From positions 558,001 through 622,000 of the forward strand of contig JAIWNE010000005.1 of the NCBI GenBank assembly GCA_025331445.1: a DNA stretch of 64,000 nucleotides. Direction: 5' to 3'. Below are positions 35,813 to 47,884 of this stretch, in pieces. A model generated the notes under the pieces. That model did no database searches and was not told where the DNA came from. It saw only the letters and a list, made by a program, of their open reading frames with translations. The position numbers were made by a program, and so were the translations under genes. This DNA comes from Blakeslea trispora (Eukaryota > Mucoromycota > Mucoromycetes > Mucorales > Choanephoraceae). The first letter of the stretch is position 1, and each line of letters opens with the position of its first letter.

Positions 35813-38009
35813 TGGATGATCTGAGCACATTTAAGTCTCAACAATGGCAATAGGGCTACACATAGACCAAATACACCATAAAGCAATAGCATTAGTCTCT
35901 GTAGAGCCTTACTAAATAAGCATCTAAAGTAAATTCAATAAGCTTTTAAACACACAGACATAGACTCAATCACTCCAATTGAATTGTTTTCGGCAAAGTT
36001 AAAAGCAAGTGTAAAGATAGATTGTTTGACTGCAACGAAAATCTCAGCCAAAAATGGGACTGTTTTAAACTGTGTCAATTAGATAAGGCATTGCGTTTCT
36101 TTCTCTAACGATTGGATTACTTGTAAACCTATCATACAGATATTTTTCTTTCCATGTGTAAATCTTTTTTTTTTTCTTAGCTGTAAGCAAAATCAATTCA
36201 ATACTTTGGTCTCGGAAAGACTTTGTTTTTTTTTAGCTTCAGTGGCAATTAAGTCTAGTTACCGAATGCTTTCAGCAAGAAATGCTATGGCCAATCAAAG
36301 ATTGATGCTACTTTGTAATTAAGAAATTAATCTCAAAAATAGAAAAACATTATTTTTAGAAACCATCTCATCTTTGACAAAATTTAGCCGAAGGATCCTC
36401 CCCAATGGCTAGTCCTTGAATAAATAAGCTTAAGCTGTCTGTTCTTTAACTAGCATAATAAACACACTATTACCAGATGGAGTTACTTGGACTCTCACTT
36501 TGCTCTTGGATATTATGTCTCAAATCGGAGCAAGTAAGTGAATTGCTGACAGTTTGACCACTGTCAGTACTTGCCAATGCTTTTCTTTTGAGGTTGTTGT
36601 ATGCCTGAGATCCATTAAGACAAATAAAAAAAGGCTTCAAGAAAGTTAGGCGCAAAGCAAGACTGAGTATACTGAAGCTTAGATAAGTCCTCTATTATTC
36701 GAAATAGTCCTTTGAAAGGTCATATTTTTGGGAAGAAGCGAGAATGTAAGAGCCCTTCCTTTGATAAGACAACCAGTTGATGAGCCACTAAGAGAGGCCC
36801 AAGAAGCAGTACCGATAGCAGAGACGTTGATTGCAATGAGAATAGGATAACAAGATATGTAAAGGACTACAGTTTTCACAGTGTGAAGCAAGGAAATTAT
36901 CCAACTAAAACCAAAAATATTGCATAAATGATGTCGCTAAAGACCAAATATAGGCCGCATACAAAACCTACAGCCCAGAAATCACTCTAGTATTTAGCGT
37001 ATGCCCTATTGATTGTTACGATTAAGCTAATATAATCAAAGAGATTCCTTTTTTTTTTTACAAGAGAACTCATCTTGGGGTTTGCGAAAGAAGAGATACA
37101 GACAGTCTAAGGTAAGCTTCCGCTAATCCTACTAAAGTTGTTGCTCATTTAGTAGTCCTATTAGCACTTTGGCCAAGAAGCTTATTCACATCTACTAATG
37201 AAATTTAATCTTCTGTCAGTATCGCTCGCTTGAGTTGAGAGGTTTTTTTCTGTTCTTTGTTTTTCGAATAGAGATACACTTATGTTTTTCTAATAGTGAT
37301 TATCAGAGAATTGTCGTTTATCAAGTGGTAAGTTCGCTCTATGGAATGGATTGGCTCTTGGTTTTGGAACGATCTCATAAACACAATATCTGGCTGTGCA
37401 TATTATGAATTGAATATGGCTGATTCCAAATTCTTCTACAATTGCCTGTCCTTAATCCTATCAAAAGTTTCGAATGATTTACAAGAACAAGGTCACAAAA
37501 GGACTTCAAAAAGAGAAAGTGCCTGTGCCTAGAATATAGACTCTTGTAATGAAGTTCTCTTCAACGACTTGAAAGCTTCTGTAGATGTTCAATAGCTATG
37601 TTTGAACATTAAACATATAAAAAGTCAGTCTGGTAAGCTTTTTCTGTTTGTGTACCTATAGCATGCTTCATATTCTATGTGATGCGAAATTAATTTAATA
37701 CTTAAATTGTGTTGTATAAGATGATTGAACATCCCTGAAAACTGCTAATGTATATTTTGCAAATATAATGTGTATAACATGGCCTTTGATAATTCTATTA
37801 TTTCGCCTTATGAAGATTTGATAACGCAAACGTATACTTGGTAGTCATTTTTGTCTTCTCTTTCTCTCTCAGCAAAAGGCTTTTGCTATATTGAGATCAA
37901 CAACTTTAAAGTGCCATCCATAGACTCAATAGCTCAAAAGGGCTTTAAGTGGAACTCAGTTGAGTCAGAAAATTTCTCTTGTGAACGATTCTCTCTGTTA
38001 CACACGAGA
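35813..38009. other. Decayed repeat plus unassigned intergenic sequence
   Basis: 35815-35970 resembles 17390-17520 (TCTGAGCACATTTAAGTCTC versus TCTGAGCGCATTTACATCTT, with AACAATG shared downstream), so it is a dispersed repeat fragment. A reverse-strand hydrophobic frame at 36891-36679 (LYISCYPILIAINVSAIGTA) is unassigned and broken. Nothing else is recognisable before the promoter of the small secreted gene. Confidence 0.45.
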
Positions 38010-38017
38010 TATAAATA
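38010..38017 (+). promoter_or_regulatory. TATA box of the small secreted gene
   Basis: TATAAATA, 67 bases upstream of the start at 38077, followed by a C/T-rich leader. Confidence 0.6.
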
Positions 38018-38076
38018 AGTAACTTTCTAAATTTCACTTTTTTTTTCTCTCTCTGTATATTCATTATTTTGGCCAT

Positions 38077-38682
38077 ATGAAATTTGTATCTTTCTTGCCT
38101 ATCATATCACTCATTTTCTTTTCTGTTGCCCTTGCGCAAGACCAAAGTTGTCAAGGTAACAAACTAAAGCAGATTGGATAAGCCAAAGAGAAGCAAGTAC
38201 TGACAAGCCAAACAAGCATAGGCATTGATATTTTATATCCCAAATCGGATTCAGTCGTCAGACGCTCTCAAGACGAGACATCCACCTACTTGATTCTAAG
38301 TATGAATAAAACAAGATTCTACTAGCAATAGGGTGGGTATATCTCTAACTTGTGTATCATCTTATAGGCAACACGGATGATAGAGATATTTCCCTCTCAA
38401 CAGTCTCTCTGGTGTACACCAACTCAGAAACCAATGGAGAGGCAGTCAATGAGACCTGGTCAGGCTCAGATAAATTATTGAAAGTTTCGGCAATTCAACA
38501 GAGTCTAGACGGTTTGGAAGCAGCAAATTTGCCCAATACGTTTTGGTTTAGGTATGTTACTTTTGTACCTTGATGTGTATATAGTCAAACTGACTGCAAT
38601 TGCAATGTTTGGCAGAATTGTAGCTAGCCAGCCTGAAGGCTCATGTCAGCTAGAGTCTGACAAGTTTAGAATAGAAGGTTAA
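38077..38682 (+). CDS. Small secreted Kre9/Knh1-like protein
   Basis: 135 residues in four exons (38077-38155, 38222-38299, 38368-38551, 38616-38682), in frame throughout. The signal peptide MKFVSFLPIISLIFFSVALA is followed by QDQSCQ. A single beta-sandwich domain is IDILYPKSDSVV, ILSNTDDRDISLSTVSLVYT, an ETWSG motif equivalent to the VWAG/IWSG of the 33.4-kb protein, FWFRIVAS, and a closing GSCQLESDKFRIEG. It is a one-domain relative of the two-domain protein at 33364-34465, on the opposite strand. Function is unknown. Wall association is inferred. Confidence 0.7.
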
Positions 38683-39910
38683 ACTTTACATTGCATTTCC
38701 TTTTGGAAAAATATACCATCAAGAAAGCTCAAGATGTCAAAAAAAAGGTCAACGTGATCAGATGACTTGGCTATTTTGTTTCACCCACAACACTTGGTGG
38801 AGCCAAAAAGAAAGGGTGCGAAAGCCTATTTTTTTCAAATGTCAAAAATATACTTTTTTTTTTCTTACCCTTTATTGAGCGTGTATTGAGGCTGATTAGA
38901 TGTAGTTTGAGTCTCATTTGTTCCACATTCTGCAGAGAATCAAGACATCAAAAATGAAAGTTTTTGGCTTCGAAACAAACCAAGCAATGATAGCACAAAA
39001 TACAGACATTCATACGCGCTGCTCTAAGTCAATTGAATGATACGTACCTAAAACAAGTCGGAAAATATCCTTTTTCTTAATGAACAGCGTTGGTATGTGC
39101 TCTCATCTGAAGCAAATCCTTCACTGTGACTAATGGCACGATATGTCATTCTTTGCCAGTCTTATGTATGAAAATAGCAGAAGATGCAGTAACAAGCTCA
39201 GTACAGTGCTCAGTGAGAGCAAGACGAATATCTCGTTCGTCGTATCCTTCGCAAAATAAATTCTCAATCTCATGCTTATCAACAGCAGAAAGACAAAGAC
39301 ATTTCAAGTCATTTCGCACTACCAAACATGTAATTGTATCGACCTTTGTACTGTATGTTGACAGTGCTGGGATCATCACTTGAGCAATTGACACTTGAAT
39401 TAGCAACCGCATTTGATCTTCTTTAATGAATTTAGCTGAGATAGCATTGTTGGATTCTTTTTTTTTTTTTTGTTAAAAGATACAGCACAATAGTAATGGT
39501 AGTAGCTTATCTAAGGTTTATTGGTCCCTTTGGCGCTTGGTCGAATTGGAGGTGTTGCCATATTTACTTTTTTTTTTAAGCGAGAAAGCCACTTGATGCT
39601 CTAAGCCCCAAGTTCACATTGAATGTATGCTATGAAAAATAATAGCTAGTGAAAGACAAGAAGATTAAGAAAAAGTTGACCAGTAAGCCCTAAAGTGGGA
39701 TGAAGTAGGTTCATTGGCCAAAAGCAAGTCACAAATCGAACGTCATCGTTTTTTTTTTCTACGCTTGCTGTGTCAAAGAGCAGCCAATGGGAAAATGATT
39801 GGACAAGTTTTTTTTTATTGGTGTTGGAATCAAAAACGAGGGCAGCACTTTATAATTTTTTTCTTTTTTTTTTAAAAAAAACTTTAGATACAGCTTAAAC
39901 AAGAAGTTGA
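38683..39910. other. Intergenic with a possible MULE N-terminal relic
   Basis: Reverse-strand frame 39412-39146 (CLCLSAVDKHEIENLFCEGY, DERDIRLALTEHCTELV) has the pattern of the pre-catalytic region of the MULE at 62.4 kb (LPLTRETITVIERNL, CRDIRTAILRQIEQW). It is isolated, so it is probably a fragment. The rest is A/T-run-rich promoter sequence for the DUF3020 gene. Confidence 0.4.
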
Positions 39911-39917
39911 TATAAAA
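39911..39917 (+). promoter_or_regulatory. Candidate TATA box of the DUF3020 gene
   Basis: TATAAAA, 128 bases before the start at 40039. A C/T-rich stretch follows. Confidence 0.45.
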
Positions 39918-40038
39918 CTACAAGCAGTATCAAACAAACTCCTTTTATCTTTCTCTTCTCTTCCTATCTGATAGATTATTACTAAAAGGAAAAATAAAAT
40001 AAAATATAAAAAAAAAAAGCCGGTCGACCGAAAATAAA

Positions 40039-41529
40039 ATGGAAAACACGCATATTAAAACTGAAGAATCACCCACTGTGACTTCCAACAGTGAGACTGC
40101 CACTGTTGCTGCTACTTCAACAGACAATACTGTGACTAGTAGTAGTCCCACTTCAACTTTCCAGCCATTTCAACAACTGCACGAGGCTGTATTGGCTGCC
40201 GTCAACAGTAACTCTGCAACACTTCCTAGTAGCTTCTTATCTGCTGCTGTCGCTGCTGCGCAAGCTAATGGCAACGTTGCTATCCACCCTCATCCTCAAC
40301 AACTTGAGTCCCTCGAACAAGCACAGTCTTTGGAACAAGGTCAGCAAGGTCAGCAAAACCACCAACACCATTTGATTTCTGCAGATATCGACTATGCAAA
40401 AAAAGAAAGCATACGAGCCTCCAACAGAGAAAGAAAGAAGAAATGGCGTATTCATAATGAAGAACGAAGTAAGTTTCCGTTAAAGAAAGACATATTTTCC
40501 TTTCATCAATCTAATCTGTTGTTCATCTTTCCCCCCTTTTTCTCTCTCTTCAAGACAAAGATAATGACTTGAGATGCAGAGTAAACAAAAGGGCAGCCAA
40601 GCTCTATGGTCCTGGTGACTCACCTACAAAAGCAAAATGGATTCAAGAAGAATTTGAAAAGCGCCGTCAAAAGCGTATGGATAAGGAGCGTAGAAAGCAC
40701 ATTGTTAATAATGTCCTAAGTGTTCCCGGTGCCTCTACAAACTCTGCTACAGATACAGATGCCAACAGTCGAACGGGTAATGACAATAGCAATACAAGCT
40801 CAACCGACAATGTTCAAATTCCTGGTATTGTGGGTGCCAATCAAATTCCCAACTATTACACACCACTACCTCAAATTGATACAGCTACAGCAGCCAAATT
40901 ATTGGACTTCCCAACAGACTTACAACGTCAGTTACTGGAACAATTAAACAACAGCATGTTGGTAAGTCTCTCTTTGCTTTCTTTCTTTCTTTCTTTTTTT
41001 TTTAACCAATTCATATACAAAGGCGCTTACAAATGGCATGCAACAAGCTGCTGCCACCCAACCTGATCATACAGAAAACACAGACAACAGCACCAGTTCA
41101 CACACCACCAATATTTATGAAGGCCATACCAATACCAATGTTCCAGACACCGATACACAAATGGGCACAGCAAATCAATTTCCAACAGCAGATAGTTCTG
41201 TTACAAACGAAGCTCTTCAACAGGTGATTGCACATGGCTTGTCCACAACAAACACAACAAGTGCAACCAACAGCAGTGGCCATAATTCTCCTTTACAGTA
41301 CTCGGCTAGTACTGACATGGTAGAAAATGAAAATAACAATTCCAACACAATTGTCGCTATGGACACAACAGTACCCACCAGTGGCGATGCATCTTCTCCA
41401 TCCATTAAAGAAGATAGCACTGAAGAGACCAAAGAAACCGAAGGCGAAGGTAAAGAGGGCAAGAAACCTGAATATCCTATGGACGCTGTTCTCACCCTGA
41501 TGCAATTGAATGCAGGCTGGAGACAATAG
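40039..41529 (+). CDS. DUF3020-domain protein, putative regulator
   Basis: 447 residues in three exons (40039-40468, 40555-40961, 41023-41529), in frame. The conserved block spans exons 1-2: KKESIRASNRERKKKWRIHN, then EERNKDNDLRCRVNKRA, and WIQEEFEKRRQKRMDKERRK. It is a basic helical motif of the fungal DUF3020 family, whose members are thought to act in the nucleus. Flanks are Ser/Thr/Asn/Gln-rich and probably disordered, with an acidic Glu-Thr-Lys segment near the C-terminus. No zinc finger or homeodomain is present. Biochemical function is unknown. Confidence 0.82.
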
Positions 41530-41816
41530 TTCTTTCTCTTTTTTTTTTTGTTCATCATTATTTTGTTCATATACAAACTTTCCATAAATATACATATTAG
41601 TTCATTTCTATTCATCCGCTCAAACCAACAGCAAAATGAAGTCTTTCTCAATATTGGAATGGTTTTTATGTGTATCTTGAAGGATTTCTTTTTCTTTTTT
41701 TTTTACAAACAAAAGCTGCGATTTTTTATTTTTATTTTCATTTAGAGAATTTTGTTTTTTTTTTACTCATAGGATATAGACAATAAAATAGATGGAAAAT
41801 ACGAATATTACAGAAT

Positions 41817-42223
41817 TTAAGCAGCAAGGGCCTTGAGCTTGTCTTCGATGTTCTTGACGTTAGCACCAACAACTTCATCGAGCTTTTGACCGTTCTTGAA
41901 GTACATGATAGTGGGCATAGCACGAACTTGGTATTCACCAGCAACATCCTTCAAAACGAGCGTGTTATCAATTTAGTTTAAGCTCACAATTGCCTGGATT
42001 TATCCCAATCCGATATACAAAAAAAAGAAATACTTACAGGAACTTCATCAACATCGACCTTGGCAAAGACAACGTCGGTGTAGGCTTCAGCAAAGTTCTT
42101 CAACTTGGGAGCAATCAACTTACAGGGACCACACCAGGTAGCGTGGAAGTCAACAACAACAAGCTTGTCTTGACCGATCAATGCTTGGAATTCAGTGAGG
42201 TTCTTGGGTTCTTGGAAAGACAT
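41817..42223 (-). CDS. Thioredoxin, cytosolic type
   Basis: General protein disulfide reductase of 105 residues, the usual thioredoxin size. Two exons (42223-42038, 41948-41817) with an 89-base intron, phase 0. The redox site WCGPC is at residues 30-34 in [16 protein letters not shown]. The conserved [20 protein letters not shown], with the cis-proline after MP, spans the junction. It ends KLKALAA. No transit peptide. A TATA element lies about 63 bases upstream, and codon choice is biased as in highly expressed genes. Confidence 0.95.
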
Positions 42224-42285
42224 TATATTTAGATAATCAATGAAAAAGAAAAAAAGATTAAGTCTAAATTTAATTTAGTCGCGTC

Positions 42286-42293
42286 TATTTATA
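42286..42293 (-). promoter_or_regulatory. TATA box of the thioredoxin gene
   Basis: TATAAATA on the reverse strand, 63 bases upstream of the start at 42223. Confidence 0.65.
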
Positions 42294-42296
42294 TAG

Positions 42297-43385
42297 CGAT
42301 GTTTTCTTTTGCTGACCAAGAAAAAAAAAATTTATAATCAATCTCAATGGAGAAAGGAATTGATTAAAAGAAGGATTTTGATTGGCGCAAATTGAGGTTT
42401 CTCCGAGGCATGTCTTATTAAGCATTTATTTGACCACTGATTCGCTTAAAATAATTTTTACTTTGCCATCAAACCAAAATTATGATGCCTGTGGTCTATG
42501 CTTAATTAGCTCTTAACTCTATATGGGTAAATAAATAAATAAATGTATCTGGCATAGTGTGTATTATTCGATTCGTGGCACTTTACACTGTTTCGGCTCT
42601 CTCTCTCTCTCTCTCTCTTTGTTTTTCTTTTTTTTGCTGATTTTGCATGAATTTTTGTTACATCATTTTTGGGGTTATAAAGATTGCTGCGTTTTCTTTT
42701 CCTTGTGGCTTCCGAGTAAGCTAAAGGAAGAAACTAGTGACATGCTTTACTTTAATGGTTCTTGTTGACTAGACATAACTGTTTGGGGGGGGGTTTCTTT
42801 TTGTAGTTGAAGAAATAGTCCAATGGGGAATTCAAGAGGATTATGCTACAAAGCAAGAATCTAAATGGACAAAAAGTCAATTCTTTGGAAACACATGTTG
42901 TTAAGCAGCAGCTTGTTTCTTTTTTGGTTTTATCATGCTTTCTTCTAAATAAATCTTTTCCTTTTTCTTAAAGTCGCATATAATCTCTGAGCATGTTTAA
43001 CAGGCTTTTAATTTCAGCCTGAGATGTACCTGCATGCTTTCTCTGAAATGTTGAACCAGTCACAGCTACTTCTTTTTTTTTATATTTGGCTTCAAAATTT
43101 AAAAAAAAAAAAGTTGTTTATCTCTTGTAATTGTATACTTTATGTTTCGAAATACTTTTCAAGTAATAAGCAAAAAAGCCCTTTTCTTTTTTTTTTTTTA
43201 AAAAAAGAACGAATGTCACACTAACTTGCTATTATCTTTTCTCCTTGCATTATAGTCTGGCTTTTTGTCTATTTTTTATAGCTTAGGGTAAAAAAAAAAC
43301 ATACATAAAAATAGAGTGCGCCTTTCATTTCGTTTGGTTTGTTTATGGATATGCATTTATACAACGATGCATTCTAAACCATCAT
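42297..43385. other. Intergenic with CT microsatellite
   Basis: Contains (CT)n at about 42597-42618, G8 near 42784 and several T or A homopolymers. No gene supported. It separates the divergent thioredoxin and CFAP20 genes. Confidence 0.55.
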
Positions 43386-44025
43386 ATGCCTACCATTAGT
43401 ACCGATCCTTTACAGCTATGGTCCTCTCATATACCTGAACACGATAACAGTCTGGACGAAGAGGAACACGAACAAGAAATGAGTTATATTAAGCGAGTGG
43501 CAGATGAACTGATAAGCTCTACTGTCTTTGAGCTTTCATCGCCTAACCTATCCAACACTTTTATCACCTGTCCTCAGCCACACATCAGCCTAGGCATTAA
43601 GCTGCCTTATCTTGTATTGGTTGTGAAGAACATGAACCGCTATTTTTCATTTGAAGTCGAAGTACTGGATGATGAAAATCAAAAGCGTCGGTTGCGTGCC
43701 TCAAACTATCAAGTAACCACACGTGTAAAACCATATATGCTTACCATGCCTATGCGACTCGATCAAGGCTGGAATCAAATTGTGCTGAATCTAAGTGATT
43801 ATGTCAAGAAAGGTTATGGTACCAACTATACCGAGACAAGTCGTGTCACCATTCATGCCAATTGTAGAATAAGGCGTGTCTATTTTACTGATCGACTTTA
43901 TCAGGAGGACGAGTTACCAGCAGAGTTTAAACTGTTTTTGCCAGTAAAGTATATGCTTTATTTTCTAATGTGTTTCTCATGTCTCTCATCTTTTATCTTT
44001 TTCTGCTTAGATTGATAAAAACTAG
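43386..44025 (+). CDS. CFAP20/BUG22-family protein
   Basis: 190 residues in two exons (43386-43943, 44011-44025). The last exon encodes only IDKN. It matches CFAP20 (GTL3/Bug22) nearly throughout: TLGIKLP-like [92 protein letters not shown] and [20 protein letters not shown]. An acidic insert ([15 protein letters not shown]) interrupts the N-terminal part, and the usual N-terminal lead of about 20 residues is shorter or missing, so the start is less certain. In ciliates and animals the protein binds microtubule inner junctions, and it also has nuclear roles in plants and animals. The stop codon overlaps that of the convergent NDPK6 gene. Confidence 0.9.
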
Positions 44026-44627
44026 TATGCTTCGGGAAAGAAGAACCGGATTTCTTTCTTTGCAGAGGCGTCAGAGTCTTTTTTTTTTTTTAGGAAAACA
44101 ATAAAGGAAAACCATGTCAGCAAAAAAAAAAGTAGTATCTGCTATGTATCTAAAAAAAAAAAAAAAAAACTACCTGAGCCATGAAATGAATTTCTTGTGT
44201 CTGTCAAACCATAAAGTGCTCTTAATGTATCGGGTTGATTGATTCTAGCTCTAATAGTAGTGTATGGCGCTATTAGACAACATAGCGTTTTAATTTATAG
44301 AACAAACTACCTCACTGGGTGTGTAGGACCAATGAGAGCACGCCAGTCTTTGATAGCATCAGGCGATGCAAGAATCATTGCTGTGAATGGTCCACTGGTC
44401 ATGTAACCGCATAAGCGATCATAAAAGAATTTCCCCTTGTGTTCAGCATAGAATTGACCCGCGTCCTCTTCTGTCCACAACACTTGTCGTTCTTTTACAA
44501 TCTCGAGTTGTTGATGTTGAATCGCTTCTTTTATTTTAGGCAATAGCGCAGGGTTAGCACATATGTCAGGTTTCAATAGCGCTAATGTCACTTGGGATTT
44601 AGTTTTTAATAGTTGCTTTAGGCTCAT
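44022..44627 (-). CDS. Nucleoside diphosphate kinase, NME6-like
   Basis: Transfers gamma-phosphate between nucleotides through a phosphohistidine. 149 residues in three exons (44627-44311, 44250-44174, 44077-44022), in frame. Motifs: TLALLKPDICANPALLPKI, VLWTEEDAGQFYAEHKGKFF, GYMTSGPFTAMIL, the substrate loop IGPTHPVRARINQPDTLRAL, and the active-site block YGLTDTRNSFHGSDS, with catalytic His at about residue 129. The 'PVRAR...LR' spacing and C-terminal [10 protein letters not shown] are typical of the group II NME6 type rather than the classic NDK. Its final TAG lies inside the CTAG shared with the convergent CFAP20 stop. Confidence 0.92.
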
Positions 44628-44702
44628 AGAATAAATACAGAGAGTAAAGAAAAGAAAAGCAAAAAAAAAAAAAAAATAAGGTAGACTAAAGCTGTGATTA
44701 AA

Positions 44703-46336
44703 TTATTTGGATTTGTTGCTGTTCAATGTTTGGGCAGTAACTGATGATGATTCTATAGTGGTGGTATTGTCATCATGTATAGATAGTTCGTAGTAGCCTT
44801 GGGACTTGTACTTTGACTGTTCTATTTTTTCGCCCACGCGTCTCAATAGACTACCGGCTGTAGATATGGAAGTTAAGATGGCACTATCTGCTGTAGTAGC
44901 ATGTCCAACAACACTATCTTCTTCATTATCTTCATCCTCCTCTTCGGGTTTTGGTTTGGGATGTTTTGTATAATCATAAGGTATGAATTTGTCATCCATC
45001 TCGAGCAATTCCTTCATTGTATCACTTTTCGTCGGGCTCTTCTTGTGGGGCTTCAAAGGCTCTTCTTCAAATAGTAATTCTTCAAGTTCATGTACAGCAT
45101 CAAAATTTGATTTGTCATGCTAATTTTGAAAAAAATAAGATTTCATATTCTACGTCGTTCGATGAGGTTTTTGACTTACATTGGGTATAAAGGGTGATAT
45201 AGCAGTTTTGTTCTCCAAAGTGTCCCAGTCTAGTCCATTAAACCAAGGATGGGATTTTAATCGTCGATATCCTTGAACTCCATGACCTAGACGTTCCCTT
45301 GGTGGTCTTGTGAGTAACTGAATAGTTGAGAGTTGATTAGTTTAGGGGCTTTCATGAGCACAGTCACCGAATCCTTACTCCTTTTAGTACATCGATGCAC
45401 TCATCCGATACCTGAGTATCATCAGGAATAACAAGAGGGTCATTGATGATGGCTCTTCTTAGTTCTTCGTTTGTTTGACCATCAAAAGGTCGCTAATAAA
45501 AGGGTTTGTGGTAAGTCAAATCAGGAAAATGATAAAAAAAAAGTTAATACTTTACTTTTCCGAAAAGTAATTCAAACATAGTGACACCTAAACTCCACCA
45601 GTCTACATCTGTTGTATACCTCTTTTCTTCAAGAATTTCAGGTGCCATATAGACTAGACTTCCGGCTCGGTTGCTCTTGTATGGCTTCTTCTTGGTCAGT
45701 TGTGTTGCTATATTGAAATCACTGAGATGAGCATGTCCTGCTGAGTCTAATAGAACATTATCGGGTTTGATGTCGCTATTTGAATGTCATTTAATAAAAA
45801 GGAAAAAAAAAAAAAGTTATTAAGAATCGTTTCTTCTTTTTACCGGTGAATAATCATCAGTTTGTGAATATGATGAATGGACAGGATGAGATCAGCTACA
45901 TAAAATCGTGTCTGTAATTCATTGAAACAGCCTATTCGGTCCAAATGGAACCTCAAGTCGCCACCTAACATTAAATCGAGTACCATAAAGATATTTTCAT
46001 CATCGTGAAAGGCATAACGAAGGTTGACGACAAGAGGATAATCGATTTTCTCGAGAATTTTGCGTTCAGTTAGAATGTTACTGGTTGCGTTGAGTTCGAT
46101 GCACTTGGATTTGCTGATGTATTTGAGGGCATACTGAAGTAGATCACTTTTGTGTTGAACAATACGAACTTTACCAAATGCACCTTTGCCGATGACTCTC
46201 AATAAATAAAAGTGTTGTAACTCGACTAAAAAAAAAAAAAAGATACTTAATATCACTTGTTTAAACGATCGTTCTCCTTATTGTTACCTTCTTGTGAAAA
46301 ATCAATGTCATCTTGCTTACAGCACAATGCACCCAT
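44703..46336 (-). CDS. STK32/YANK-like AGC serine/threonine kinase
   Basis: 439 residues in six exons (46336-46288, 46225-45844, 45775-45556, 45492-45379, 45317-45180, 45119-44703), all in frame. The N-terminus MGALCCKQDDIDFSQE is a likely N-myristoylation plus palmitoylation signal, implying membrane attachment. The kinase domain has IGKGAFGKV (from about residue 28), ALKYISKSKCIE, LMLGGDLRFHLDRIG, HRDIKPDNVLLD, SDFNIAT (DFN in place of DFG, as in STK32 kinases), YMAPEIL and VDWWSLGVTMFELL. The C-terminal tail is acidic and Ser/Thr-rich. Substrates are unknown. Confidence 0.92.
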
Positions 46337-47880
46337 CTTTTTTTTTCTATAGAAAAAAGAGATATAGTAAAGGGGGGAGGGGGTAGAACAAATAAGGAAA
46401 GGAGGGGAAGAAATGCAATAAGAGAAAGAAACAAACCAAAAAAAAAAAGGACTACTTCCTTTATTTAGCCCAACTCTCCTATCAAACTGGCTTTAAAAAA
46501 GAATTCAATCTTTTTCAATTTCATTGTCCAATCTTATTCTTCCTTTTTTAAGTTTAATAAACTTGTACTTCATCATATCGCATCCTCATAAGAAATAAGC
46601 AACGGATGATTTGAGCTAACGAATAACGCACTAAACAAGTTGGTAACTATTGCCCATCCGATTTAGTGGTAGGATTCATAACATTTGCAAATATTGACAT
46701 TCCAAAAAAGAATGGAGAAAGAAAAAACTTGCCATATATTGCAACATCTTTTCCGGAAATAAAAAGGTAAAAGTAGAGGCGGATTACTAAATTTGGTATA
46801 AACTTTATCTTTTTTTTTTATTTTCTTCTAGCTGACACATAAACGGAAGAGGACAAAGTAAGAAGCAAGCATCACTTGGTTGATAGGAAAGTCATAGTCT
46901 ATCGAAGACTATAGTGCAAAAAAGAAAAAGAAAATGGTCGGTAGAGTATGGAGTTTGGTTCCGCATAAAGCGATACCAAAAAAAGAAATGGTAAAGAAAA
47001 TTGTTTAGTAAGCAAGAGTTGAACATTGACTATAAGATTATCCTGTTTTGCGGAGCATATATGACAGACTGAGAGAGACCATCAAGAAATTTAAAGCAGT
47101 AAATCATCATCTACGAGAATGAACCACTCTTCTCATTCGGTTCAGAGATTTTCTATCGTTTCTCTCTGTTTCAATATGGCTACCCGACTTGACTGATGAA
47201 TCAAATAATCAGCCAACAACTCAAGAGAGATGATTTGTAAAGCGGCACACATTTAAAAACAAGGTGTTTGATATTTGGCAGAGATGAAACATTTGATCAA
47301 GACCAGGATATATAGATACAAAAAGACAAGACAAACCATACTAGGTTCGCAAGTACTACTCAGAACCACGATGTATTCGTGTAGTCCTCATAATCACAAT
47401 GCAATAAAGTGCTGCTATAGGCTCGCATCATAGAGCAATATGTAAAATATGTATTTACCATTTATCTTATATTAGTCCTGTTTATTCATATGTTACCTTG
47501 ATTTGGATTAGCTCATCACCACAGACAAAAAAAAGCAATATACCAACTAGCATGAGATTTAGTGCAAAACACACAAACGATATGTCATACAAACTAGAGT
47601 CAATCCAGAATTATTTGCTTTCTTAACCAATGGCATCTTTTTTTTTTTTTTTCTCAACTGTAGATTGTGTATTTTACAAAACTCATCGCTTTCCATAGAT
47701 TGTAAATGTTGGCTTATATTAAGATTTTTGATTGCTGTAAGCTACTGCTGCAGCTGTTGTTGAAAAGCAAAGATTAAAAAAATAAAATAAAACAAAGGGT
47801 GGGCTTTTTTTTTTTGTTTATTTCTGCTTTGGGAAGCAGCTATCATGATTTTATTATTGTACGAACATATTACAAACCAC
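46337..47880. other. Intergenic region, no gene recognised
   Basis: Promoter of the kinase gene (with a purine-rich patch and G-run near 46370-46410), then AT-rich sequence with T homopolymers. The open frames are short. The transposon-rich part of the window begins beyond it. Confidence 0.5.
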
Positions 47881-47884
47881 ACCT

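Noticed and set aside
36679..36891. Hydrophobic reverse frame that might be a K+ transporter fragment
   Set aside because: The resemblance is limited to a short YP-containing helix and no flanking exons continue it.
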